This document shows positions 42,419 to 49,146 of a DNA stretch of 49,146 nt, in pieces (the stretch's first letter is position 1; every line of letters begins with the position of its first letter). Where the stretch lies: the NCBI RefSeq assembly GCF_003207855.1, contig NZ_NKTZ01000016.1, positions 1 through 49,146 on the forward strand, given 5' to 3'. Made by a program: the position numbers and the translations under genes. The stretch is from Komagataeibacter rhaeticus (GTDB lineage Bacteria; Pseudomonadota; Alphaproteobacteria; Acetobacterales; Acetobacteraceae). The notes under the pieces were generated by a model that worked only from the letters and a program-made list of their open reading frames with translations, was not told the origin of the DNA and made no database searches.

Positions 42419-43240
42419 ATGTGTAACGGTTCTATTGGCATAAATTTCACTGGCGGCCAATCTTACTCATCTATTATGTCCCTTATTGACGAGGGACATA
42501 TAGATTACGTCGAACTCCTGATCGACAATTTTTTACATCTCAATCCAACAGAAATTGCAAAGAAATTTCCTTGCCCTGTCGCATTCCATATTATGCAATC
42601 CCGTTTTTTGGAGCGAGGTGAGGAAGAATTAAAGTATATATCAAGCAGAATAACGCAAATGTCTGAGGCGTTTCAGCCACTTTATATTTCCGATCATATC
42701 GCACTTTTCGAGCATAACGGAACTAATTTTTATCAACTCGCCGAAATAAATTATGCAATAGGGTCAATATATTTTGATAAAATTCGGCGATGGCAGGATA
42801 TGCTTGGTCATACTCTATATTTAGAGAATTATCCTTCACTGCTCGACGGTTCTTATGAAGCTCCAACTTTCTTCGAGCATATATCAAAGAAAACTGAATG
42901 TAATGTGTTGTTTGATATATCCAATGCTGTTTGTGCCTCTAGGAATACGGGCGCAGACATAGACGACTGGAAGAATGTAATATCGAAAACGCTACACTAT
43001 CATGTTGCAGGATACACTCCAGCACCAAGCGATAATAATATTTTAATTGATTCACATTCGGAGCAGATTTCATCAGAAACGGAGATCTTCATAGATCGTT
43101 ATGCTGATCTGTTTTTTCGTGAAAATACTACAATTACTTACGAACGAGACGGAAATTTTGATTACGACCTTATAGTGGAAGATTTAAACAGCCTTCGCTT
43201 GAAATCGAAAAACCAGAGTGTATACAATGAACAATCATAG
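42419..43240 (+). CDS. mbnB: Methanobactin biosynthesis protein MbnB (DUF692, Fe enzyme)
   Basis: A 273-residue DUF692/TIM-barrel protein. It reads GSIGINFTGGQSYSSIMSLI, IDYVELLIDN, VAFHIMQSRF, PLYISDHIALFEHNG, YLENYPSLLDGS, LFDISNAVC and LHYHVAGY. Candidate iron ligands are H57, H93, E136, D166, H195, D211/H213 and E242. With MbnC it oxidises Cys of the precursor to an oxazolone and thioamide, using iron and oxygen. AGGAGGT lies 6 bases before the ATG. The gene is AT-rich. Its stop overlaps mbnC by 14 bases. Confidence 0.9.
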   Translation: MCNGSIGINFTGGQSYSSIMSLIDEGHIDYVELLIDNFLHLNPTEIAKKFPCPVAFHIMQSRFLERGEEELKYISSRITQMSEAFQPLYISDHIALFEHNGTNFYQLAEINYAIGSIYFDKIRRWQDMLGHTLYLENYPSLLDGSYEAPTFFEHISKKTECNVLFDISNAVCASRNTGADIDDWKNVISKTLHYHVAGYTPAPSDNNILIDSHSEQISSETEIFIDRYADLFFRENTTITYERDGNFDYDLIVEDLNSLRLKSKNQSVYNEQS

Positions 43241-43802
43241 AAAATATTTGCGTGATATCGATGTCATAGACTTTATGTCGCGCCCAGATCAGTTTTCTTT
43301 GTTTTCTGACAACAGGCGCGCGTTGGTGCGATTAGATATTGCGTGGCGCGGTTATTGGCATGCTCTTTATGATCCATGTCCATCCCTACTGGATTTTTCT
43401 GGTGATCAAGACGGATTCAATATTTTTCGGCCCTTTATGAGGTGGGGTTCTGAGCGAAAAATTTGTTTTGGTTGGCCATTACACCTCTGGGTTATCATTT
43501 GGTTGCAAGAAAATGAGATGCTGAATAGTTCTAATTCCGAAATCATTCTATCGGAATTGGCGGGAGCTGCAGCTGCTCGGTGGGCCATATCTGATCGCAC
43601 AGAAGCACTAGGCATCGCCATTTACCGCGGTATCAAACAAAACTGGACTGTCGGCTGGAAGTGCCGTGCGGTAGATCTGCAACGAGAAATTCAAGAAATT
43701 GAAATTGGTGCGGATTTAAGCCCGGAAGATGATATTCCGTCGTATTTCCTTATTTTTGATAACAAAATTTCTGTATTCCCTGGATGGAGCCGCATACTGT
43801 GA
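43227..43802 (+). CDS. mbnC: Methanobactin biosynthesis protein MbnC
   Basis: This 191-residue partner of MbnB has no motif known outside the family. Recognisable features are LVRLDIAWRGYWHALYDPCPSLLDF and RPFMRWGSERKICFGWPLHLWVIIWLQE. MbnC binds the leader of MbnA and completes the active MbnBC complex. The frame begins with GTG at 43218, but the ATG at 43227 is the likely start. Identification rests on its order directly behind mbnA and mbnB as much as on sequence. Confidence 0.85.
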   Translation: MNNHRKYLRDIDVIDFMSRPDQFSLFSDNRRALVRLDIAWRGYWHALYDPCPSLLDFSGDQDGFNIFRPFMRWGSERKICFGWPLHLWVIIWLQENEMLNSSNSEIILSELAGAAAARWAISDRTEALGIAIYRGIKQNWTVGWKCRAVDLQREIQEIEIGADLSPEDDIPSYFLIFDNKISVFPGWSRIL

Positions 43803-44704
43803 GCAATTTGACCTATGCGCCGTCAGTGTATAGAATAAATTTTTTTTTGTTATTCATTGGGATGGGTCTATTTATTTTCCCGGCCTTTTCTTCAAACGAA
43901 GCCCACGCAGCACCAAAGCTCGGGCGCCTTACTTTCCAGGCGGCATTCGGAAACCAGCCGGTAAGTTGTGCTAGAACCATAAGCCCGGTGGGGACAAGCG
44001 ACAATACGGTCCGCATCAACGATCTACGCTTCTACATCCACGATGTGGCGCTGCTCACGAAGGACGGCCGTGCGGTGCTGGTCAAGCCAGGGCCGTCCGG
44101 CCTCTGGCAGCGTGACGGGATAGCGCTGATCGACCTGATCGATCGCAATATTCCATGCAGCGATACGACTCCGTCGCCGAACTCGGCTATCAGTTTTGTT
44201 TGGCCGCAAGGCCATTTCACCGGCCTGCGCTTCACCGTTGGGCTGCCTATGGCCGCCAATCACGGCGATCCTACGATTGCACAGCCACCACTGAACATGA
44301 CGAGCATGTTCTGGACCTGGCAGTCAGGATATCGTTTTTTCACGCTCGACATCACGATGATTCCGAAGCCTGGCGACAAAGCGCGACCGCACGGCTTCCC
44401 TGTCCATATCGGGAGCACCGGCTGTGAGTCCGCCAGCGCGGTCGAGGCGCCGAAGGGCGCGTGCACGGCCCCGAACCTCGTCACGGTCACGCTGCCGGAG
44501 TTCGATCCGGCGCATCAGACCGTGAAGCTCGACATAAGTCGACTGCTCGCTCTGAGTAATGTCAGCACCAACCAGATTAATAGTGCGCCAGGTTGCATGT
44601 CTGGACCGGACGACAAGGATTGCGCAGGTGTGTTCCGTGAGTTCGGCCTGCCATTCGGATCAGAGACCTCTCCGCCGGCTCAGTCGGTATTTCGGGGTCG
44701 ATAA
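43784..44704 (+). CDS. mbnP: MbnP-family periplasmic copper protein
   Basis: This protein of up to 306 residues has a signal peptide (NFFLLFIGMGLFIFPAFSS, then EAHAAPKLG) and the MbnP domain. The domain reads LTFQAAFGNQPVSCA, INDLRFYIHDVALLTKDG, GIALIDLID, LRFTVGLPMAANHGDP, NMTSMFWTWQSGYRFFTLDI and FPVHIGSTGCE. The conserved Trp-rich MFWTWQSGY is the part where a modified Trp binds copper in characterised MbnP. Four or more Cys suggest disulfides. The ATG at 43784 overlaps mbnC by 19 bases; a GTG at 43800 is an alternative. The GC content rises sharply after the first 150 bases. Confidence 0.9.
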   Translation: MEPHTVSNLTYAPSVYRINFFLLFIGMGLFIFPAFSSNEAHAAPKLGRLTFQAAFGNQPVSCARTISPVGTSDNTVRINDLRFYIHDVALLTKDGRAVLVKPGPSGLWQRDGIALIDLIDRNIPCSDTTPSPNSAISFVWPQGHFTGLRFTVGLPMAANHGDPTIAQPPLNMTSMFWTWQSGYRFFTLDITMIPKPGDKARPHGFPVHIGSTGCESASAVEAPKGACTAPNLVTVTLPEFDPAHQTVKLDISRLLALSNVSTNQINSAPGCMSGPDDKDCAGVFREFGLPFGSETSPPAQSVFRGR

Positions 44705-44705
44705 G

Positions 44706-45881
44706 ATGCGCACGTTATTTCGCAAAGTTCTCCAGATGGCCCTTCTGGGTGGGGGGGCGCTGCTTCTATCGGCCGCAACCCGGCCCACGACGTGGCATTG
44801 GGACATCCCCTCCTGGGCGCCTGCGCCAGTCGTCCCGTCCGACAATCCGATGAGGGCAGAGAAGGTCGCACTGGGGCGGCGGCTGTTTTATGACAAACGG
44901 CTATCGGAGAATGGGACGCTCGCCTGCGCGTCGTGCCATCTCCAGAAACTGGGCTTTGCCTCTGGTGTCCCGACGCATGTAGGCGCGCATGGCGAGCCGG
45001 GACTACGCACGCCGATGCCACTGGCGAACGTAGCCTATCTGCCGAGCTACACCTGGGCCAATCCACAGCTCACCACTCTGGAAAAGCAGATGCTGATCCC
45101 GATGTTCAGCGACCAACCGGTCGAGCTGGGCATGGGCGGCCAGGAAAAGGCGCTGTTTGCCCGGCTCTCGGATGATCCCTGCTATGCGCGCCTGTTCCGT
45201 GTCGCCTTCCCCGAGGCGAAGGGCGCGATCACACTCTCCACGGTCACGAAGGCGATTGCATCCTTCGAGCGCACGCTGCTGTCCTTCGACAGTCCCTACG
45301 ACCACTCGCTGCATGGCGACAAGACGGCGCTGTCCCCGGCCGCGCAACGAGGCGAGGCGCTCTTCTTCGGCGAGAAGCTCGAATGTTCGCATTGCCATAA
45401 TGGCCTGAATCTGACCGACAATATCCGCGCGGCTAACATGCCCTTTCCAGAAACAGGCTTTCACAATACCGGCTTGTATAACGAGGACGGCAAGGGGGCC
45501 TATCCTGCCAGTGATCACGGGCTGCGGACAGTGACAGGCAATGCCGAGGACGAGGGGAAATTCCGCACGGAAAGCCTGCGCAACGTCGCTCTGACGGGTC
45601 CCTATATGCATGATGGCTCCATCGCCACGCTGCACGACGTGCTGGCAGCACATTACTCGAAGGGAGGTCGGTCGGCGACAGGGCCACACGGAGAGAACCC
45701 GTTGCGCGACCAGTTCATAGAGCCGTTCGATATCAGCGAGGCGGAGATCGCGGACGTGATCGCCTTCCTGAACTCCCTGACGGATCAGAGCTTCCTCACC
45801 AACCCGGCGTTCTCAGATCCGGGAAAGACCTGCCCTTTGGCTCTGCCCTCAGCCTCTCCCTCTGGTAAAGGCGCACAATGA
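44706..45881 (+). CDS. mbnH: MbnH, di-haem cytochrome c peroxidase-like enzyme
   Basis: A 391-residue protein of the bacterial CcpA/MauG family. A signal segment (ALLGGGALLLSAATRP) is followed by two haem motifs, CASCH (C74, C77, H78) and CSHCH (C227, C230, H231). It also has RRLFYDKRLSENGTLACASCH, RTPMPLANVAYLPSYTWAN, SFERTLLSFDSPYD and RTESLRNVALTGPYMHDGS. MbnH oxidises a Trp of MbnP to form its copper site. The ATG at 44706 follows the mbnP stop by 1 base; the longer frame from 44559 is a shadow of mbnP. Confidence 0.9.
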   Translation: MRTLFRKVLQMALLGGGALLLSAATRPTTWHWDIPSWAPAPVVPSDNPMRAEKVALGRRLFYDKRLSENGTLACASCHLQKLGFASGVPTHVGAHGEPGLRTPMPLANVAYLPSYTWANPQLTTLEKQMLIPMFSDQPVELGMGGQEKALFARLSDDPCYARLFRVAFPEAKGAITLSTVTKAIASFERTLLSFDSPYDHSLHGDKTALSPAAQRGEALFFGEKLECSHCHNGLNLTDNIRAANMPFPETGFHNTGLYNEDGKGAYPASDHGLRTVTGNAEDEGKFRTESLRNVALTGPYMHDGSIATLHDVLAAHYSKGGRSATGPHGENPLRDQFIEPFDISEAEIADVIAFLNSLTDQSFLTNPAFSDPGKTCPLALPSASPSGKGAQ

Positions 45882-47218
45882 TGACTTCGCGACTGGTGTA
45901 CGGCTTATCGCATCTTAGCAACTCCGCCATGTCATCAGGCGTCGATATGGTATCTGGATCTGGTGTCTTCGTCTTCGATTCTTCGGGTAAAGACTATATC
46001 GACGCGGTGTCGGCACTGTTTTGCGCTACGCTCGGCTTTCATAATGAACGCCTGATCGAAGCCGCCACACGCCAGATGCGAGAGCTGCCAGTCTATCCCA
46101 CCGCGCTAAACCGGACGGTCCCTGTCGTCCACGCGCTTGCGGACGCGCTCAGCGCGGCAGCGCCGATACCGGACGCTCACGTTCTTTTCGCCACAACCGG
46201 ATCGGAAGCTATCGAAACTCTCATTAAAACGACTTGGTATATCAATAAACAACGAAATCCAAAACGGCATAAAATAATCACGCGTCGGGGGAGCTACCAT
46301 GGATCGACGATATTTGCCACGAGACTTGGCGGGATCGAAAGCATTATCAATTCATTCGATCTGACGGGTGACGATATTCTGTATGCTGCGCAACCCCGCT
46401 GGCCACGTGACGCGTTGGCTGGAGAAACAGAAGAAGATTATGCACATCGCCTGGCGCTGGAACTGGCAGAACTGATAGATCACACGGGTGCCGAAAATAT
46501 CGCGGCCTTCCTCTGCGAGCCAGTCTCGATTGCTGGCGGCATGTACCCAGCGCCGGAAGGATATTTTGAAGCAATCCGCAACGTCTTGTCGATGCGCGAT
46601 ATTCCTCTTTATTTCGATGAAATCGTGACGGGCTTCGGTCGAACCGGAAAGATGTGGGGAAGCCAGACCGTCAACCAGACGCCCGACTGCCTCGTCGCAT
46701 CGAAGGGGCTTTCAGCGGCCTATCAACCGATTTCGGCGGTCGTCATGAATGATGATTTTCACTCCGCATTGGTGGACTGCTCGATTATGCACCATGGGTT
46801 TCATCATGGCGGCACATATCACGCACATCCTGTTGCCGCTGCCGTCGCCCTTGAAACGCTAAAAATCTATGAGGATGAAAGAATAGTAGATCATGTGCGG
46901 GATATTTCAGAACATTGGATAAAGATGATTTCGAAACTTGCGGCACACGAACTGGTCCGATCCACACGGACAATCGGATTATTAAGCGCGATTGAAGTCG
47001 GATTCCGTAGCTACAGGGAGCTTGATTTCCGAAATGATGAGAAGAGAGACATCAAACGGTCAGTTGTGAAAGCATGTATGGAACACGGCGTCCTGATAAG
47101 AATCTCACACGATAGCATAATTTTAGCACCACCTCTCATTATTTCTAAAAAAGACATTGATGAGCTTGAGCAACGCATGACGAAAGCTTTCAATACTATT
47201 CTGTTTTCAACAGCATAG
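45878..47218 (+). CDS. mbnN: Class III PLP aminotransferase, MbnN-like
   Basis: This 446-residue class III aminotransferase reads SALFCATLGFHNERLIEAATRQM, LFATTGSEAIETLIKT and GSYHGSTIFATRLGG. The PLP-binding Asp is D247 in LYFDEIVTGFGRTGKMWG and the Schiff-base Lys is K276 in CLVASKGLSAAYQPIS. FHHGGTYHAHPVAAAVALETL follows. Its ATG overlaps the mbnH stop by 4 bases. In OB3b an aminotransferase deaminates the new N-terminal residue after leader removal; the same step on the core Gln or Leu is proposed here. Class alone would also fit omega-amino acids. Confidence 0.8.
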   Translation: MMTSRLVYGLSHLSNSAMSSGVDMVSGSGVFVFDSSGKDYIDAVSALFCATLGFHNERLIEAATRQMRELPVYPTALNRTVPVVHALADALSAAAPIPDAHVLFATTGSEAIETLIKTTWYINKQRNPKRHKIITRRGSYHGSTIFATRLGGIESIINSFDLTGDDILYAAQPRWPRDALAGETEEDYAHRLALELAELIDHTGAENIAAFLCEPVSIAGGMYPAPEGYFEAIRNVLSMRDIPLYFDEIVTGFGRTGKMWGSQTVNQTPDCLVASKGLSAAYQPISAVVMNDDFHSALVDCSIMHHGFHHGGTYHAHPVAAAVALETLKIYEDERIVDHVRDISEHWIKMISKLAAHELVRSTRTIGLLSAIEVGFRSYRELDFRNDEKRDIKRSVVKACMEHGVLIRISHDSIILAPPLIISKKDIDELEQRMTKAFNTILFSTA

Positions 47219-47317
47219 CTGCGTCGAAGGTATCCTTTTCGTTGGTCAATAAGAGACTTTTTTCTCTGAAAATATTTGTCTTTCTGCTGTAATTCACACC
47301 AAGCAAGGAAAGTAAAC

Positions 47318-47695
47318 ATGACTTCTATCCGTAAAATCGTTGCCTCTATGTGTCTCGCAGGGAACTTCGTTCTGCAGATGGCGGACCCTGCCTATGCACA
47401 TGCCCACCTGAACGCCGAAATACCCGCTGCGGATAGCACGGGAACGGCGCCGCAGAGCCTGACGCTAGGCTTTACTGAAGCAGTAGTTGTCAAGCTCACC
47501 GGCGTCGTTGTCACTGGCCCCAAGGGTAATGTTATAGAAACAGGAAACGTTTCCCTGTCGGATGACGGCAAGACTCTGACGATCCCGCTCAAAATTGACC
47601 TCGTGCCTGGACGATATTCCGTAACCTGGCACGCCCTTGCCGTCGATGGACACAAGACTCATGGCGTCTACGGGTTCACAGTTACTAACCGATGA
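47318..47695 (+). CDS. copC: CopC-like periplasmic copper-binding protein
   Basis: A 125-residue protein. A signal peptide (IVASMCLAGNFVLQMADPAYA) is followed by HAHLNAEIPAADS, LTLGFTEAVVVKLTGVVV, SWHALAVDGHKTHGVYGFTV. The N-terminal His and the DGHKTHG His form the CopC copper(II) site. AAGGAAAG precedes the ATG at 47318. The copD start overlaps its stop by 4 bases, so the two are one unit. It lies 99 bases after mbnN, so it may be transcribed with the mbn genes. Confidence 0.92.
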   Translation: MTSIRKIVASMCLAGNFVLQMADPAYAHAHLNAEIPAADSTGTAPQSLTLGFTEAVVVKLTGVVVTGPKGNVIETGNVSLSDDGKTLTIPLKIDLVPGRYSVTWHALAVDGHKTHGVYGFTVTNR

Positions 47696-48582
47696 CACCG
47701 GATGCTTTCCTGATCCTATGTCGCGCCGCACGAGACAGCCTGGCGCTCTTTCTTACAGGTAGCCTGCTTTTTGCAGGGTGGCTGGCTCCGCGCAAACTCG
47801 GAAACGCACTCTCTGCCCGCCTGGGAAAGTTTTGGGCATGGGGGAGCGTTTTTACGACGGTAATCGTCGTTGCAACACTGCCAGCCGAAGTCTCCGAGGT
47901 CGGAGATGGATGGCAGGATGCCTTCTCGCCGACTTTAAGCAAAGCCGTGCTTGTTGACACCACCATTGGACAGGCATGGATCATTCAGGCCGTAGCTGGC
48001 GTCTGTCTTCTACTTCTAACTTGGCGTAAATGCGGCGCGGTCCTGTCGGTCATACCCGCATGCGTGCTTCTGACGGCGACAGCCTTGACAGGTCACGTGC
48101 GCATGATCGGTGTGGGCGCGATGTTCTTCCAGGCCGTGCATTTGCTTGCAGGTAGTTTCTGGTGCGGGGGCCTCATCCCCGTTGCCATGCTTGTCAGTGA
48201 TACACGAAAAAAGAAGTGGGATTGCTCCATGCAAGTGGCGTTAGCACGGTACTCGGCTGCGGGGCATATCGCGGTGCTTCTGGTCCTGCTTACCGGCTCT
48301 GGACTCGGCCTGAATATCCTGGGGGGATGGCCGAAGCATGTCACTGTCTATTCTACACTACTCATTCTCAAGCTGGGATTAACGAGCGGTATGGTCTGTA
48401 TCGCCTGCGTCAACCGCTATGTATACGTGAAAAATCTACGCCAGAAAAGAAACATTACGGTTAGCCTTAAATATCTTCAACGCGGAACAATAGCCGAAAT
48501 TGCACTTTCTATTGCTGTTATTGCAATTGTTGCCGTTGCTGGGAGAATGGACCCGACAATCTTATCTCTGCCTACAAACTAG
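47692..48582 (+). CDS. copD: CopD-like copper transport membrane protein
   Basis: This 296-residue protein has about eight membrane helices. It includes FLILCRAARDSLALFLTGSLLFAGWL at the start, DTTIGQAWIIQAVAGVCLLLL, FQAVHLLAGSFWCGGLIPVAMLV and RYSAAGHIAVLLVLLTGSGLGLNIL. HLLAGSFWCGGL is a family hallmark. With CopC it is thought to move copper across the inner membrane. It is the last gene of the copper cluster; an AT-rich gap of 179 bases without a recognisable gene follows. Confidence 0.92.
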   Translation: MTPDAFLILCRAARDSLALFLTGSLLFAGWLAPRKLGNALSARLGKFWAWGSVFTTVIVVATLPAEVSEVGDGWQDAFSPTLSKAVLVDTTIGQAWIIQAVAGVCLLLLTWRKCGAVLSVIPACVLLTATALTGHVRMIGVGAMFFQAVHLLAGSFWCGGLIPVAMLVSDTRKKKWDCSMQVALARYSAAGHIAVLLVLLTGSGLGLNILGGWPKHVTVYSTLLILKLGLTSGMVCIACVNRYVYVKNLRQKRNITVSLKYLQRGTIAEIALSIAVIAIVAVAGRMDPTILSLPTN

Positions 48583-48761
48583 AGTCATGCGCGCATATCT
48601 ATAGATGCGAATAAATATATCTAGGTATTAATTGTGGTATATAAGACATATATAAATATTACATTATATTTTTCATGTATACATAAATTATATTATTGTG
48701 CGTTACAACACTCACACTACAAACTGTCGAATTTTAATTTGTATGAGAGGAAAGAAATGGA

Positions 48762-49070
48762 ATGGTAAGACACCCTCCTCTTGATCTACGGGAACTGCAA
48801 TGCGTATGCGCAATTGCTCTTCAAGGAAGCATCCATGGCGCGGCACGCGCTCTAAATTCCAAACAGTCCGCAGTCAGTCGTTCACTTCGGCTACTTGAGG
48901 AGCGCGTCGGAATTCAGCTTTTCCGCAGGACATCATCTGGCACAACGCCTACGCCAGTCGGCGAAGCATTCCTCCGACAAGCTGAGGCTCTGTTGCACGA
49001 CACAAATGCTCTTTATGAATATACTCGGAGATGCGCCGTAACCGGCCGTTTGAGGCCGCCTTATGATTGA
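48762..49070 (+). CDS. LysR-type helix-turn-helix protein, short or truncated
   Basis: This 102-residue protein is only the winged helix of a LysR regulator: LRELQCVCAIALQGSIHGAARALNSKQSAVSRSLRLLEERVGIQLFRRTSSGTTPTPVGEAFLRQAEAL. A stop follows after a short unrelated tail, where the effector domain (another 200 residues) should begin. It is either a truncated pseudogene or a stand-alone DNA-binding protein. GAGAGGAAAG lies upstream of the ATG. Confidence 0.75.
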   Translation: MVRHPPLDLRELQCVCAIALQGSIHGAARALNSKQSAVSRSLRLLEERVGIQLFRRTSSGTTPTPVGEAFLRQAEALLHDTNALYEYTRRCAVTGRLRPPYD

Positions 49071-49091
49071 GGATTGTGACTGGTAACTTAC

Positions 49092-49117
49092 CGTCGTTAA
49101 CGACGTCGTTATTGACG
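49092..49117. promoter_or_regulatory. Overlapping palindromes before the last gene (operator candidate)
   Basis: CGTCGTTAACGACG (49092-49105) is a perfect 14-base palindrome. It is followed 12 bases on by an imperfect copy, CGTCGTTATTGACG (49104-49117). They end 18 bases before the next ATG, so binding would block transcription or initiation of that gene. Confidence 0.5.
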
Positions 49118-49135
49118 TCATTTGAGAGGTAAGAA

Positions 49136-49146
49136 TGACCCAGGAA
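49136..49146 (+). CDS. Start of a gene cut by the window edge
   Basis: ATG at 49136 is preceded by GAGAGGTAAG, a good ribosome site, and reads MTQ before the edge. The product cannot be told. The palindromes just upstream suggest a regulated gene. Confidence 0.4.

Noticed and set aside
1-49146. CRISPR arrays, rRNA genes or retrons
   Set aside because: No regularly spaced repeats, no rRNA sequence and no reverse-transcriptase motif were seen.

Overview
The window looks like genomic DNA of an acetic acid bacterium (Acetobacteraceae, most like Komagataeibacter/Gluconacetobacter). This is an inference from an alphaproteobacterial-type Trb conjugation element and from a methanobactin-type operon of the kind I recall being predicted in Gluconacetobacter. 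No rRNA or housekeeping gene confirms the genus.

Layout. (1) 1-2040: left flank with the 3' end of an IS630-type transposase, a decayed Fic gene, one conserved unknown gene, a strong terminator and a 14-bp match to the 3' end of tRNA-fMet. (2) 2041-37620: an integrative/conjugative element of about 35.5 kb. In transcription order, mostly on the minus strand, it carries alpA, repA, DUF2840, traF, DUF736, a lytic transglycosylase and a relaxase, then traG, copG, trbBCDEJLFGI and DUF2274. Nearly all the trb genes overlap by 4 bases. Cargo sits in several places: an IetAS-type phage-defence pair (AAA ATPase plus subtilisin protease) and a membrane protein after the trb operon; a hydrolase, a quinone oxidoreductase and two LysR regulators between traG and the relaxase; an AT-rich CHAT-protease gene behind alpA; then a frameshifted DUF6499/DUF2285 regulator, a DNA methyltransferase, a DUF2726 nuclease-like protein, HigBA and a large serine recombinase. 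The recombinase reading frame ends inside a 44-bp tRNA-fMet 3' fragment. (3) 37621 to the right edge: a second island that starts with a tyrosine integrase and carries copper genes.

The most striking part is 39323-48582, a methanobactin (copper-chelating RiPP) operon. In order it holds a DUF2946 His/Cys-rich protein, a TonB-dependent receptor, a 32-residue precursor peptide (mbnA), mbnB and mbnC (the Fe enzyme pair that converts Cys to oxazolone/thioamide), mbnP and mbnH (copper protein and di-haem partner), a class III aminotransferase (mbnN-like), and copC and copD. The peptide has its own promoter, with a perfect 12-bp inverted repeat whose right arm covers the -35 hexamer, and an 11-bp-stem hairpin separates it from mbnB. 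The predicted logic is that the peptide is made in excess, modified by MbnBC, cut, deaminated at its N-terminus by the aminotransferase, exported by an unseen transporter and recovered with copper by the TonB receptor; MbnPH and CopCD would handle copper in the periplasm. No MATE exporter, sigma factor or anti-sigma factor of the classical methanotroph operon is visible here.

Base composition changes sharply along the window: the trb backbone and mbnPH are GC-rich, while the CHAT gene, mbnABC and parts of the receptor are AT-rich. That fits a mosaic built by successive transfers. Start codons were re-chosen by Shine-Dalgarno sequences and 4-base overlaps where the longest frame was implausible.
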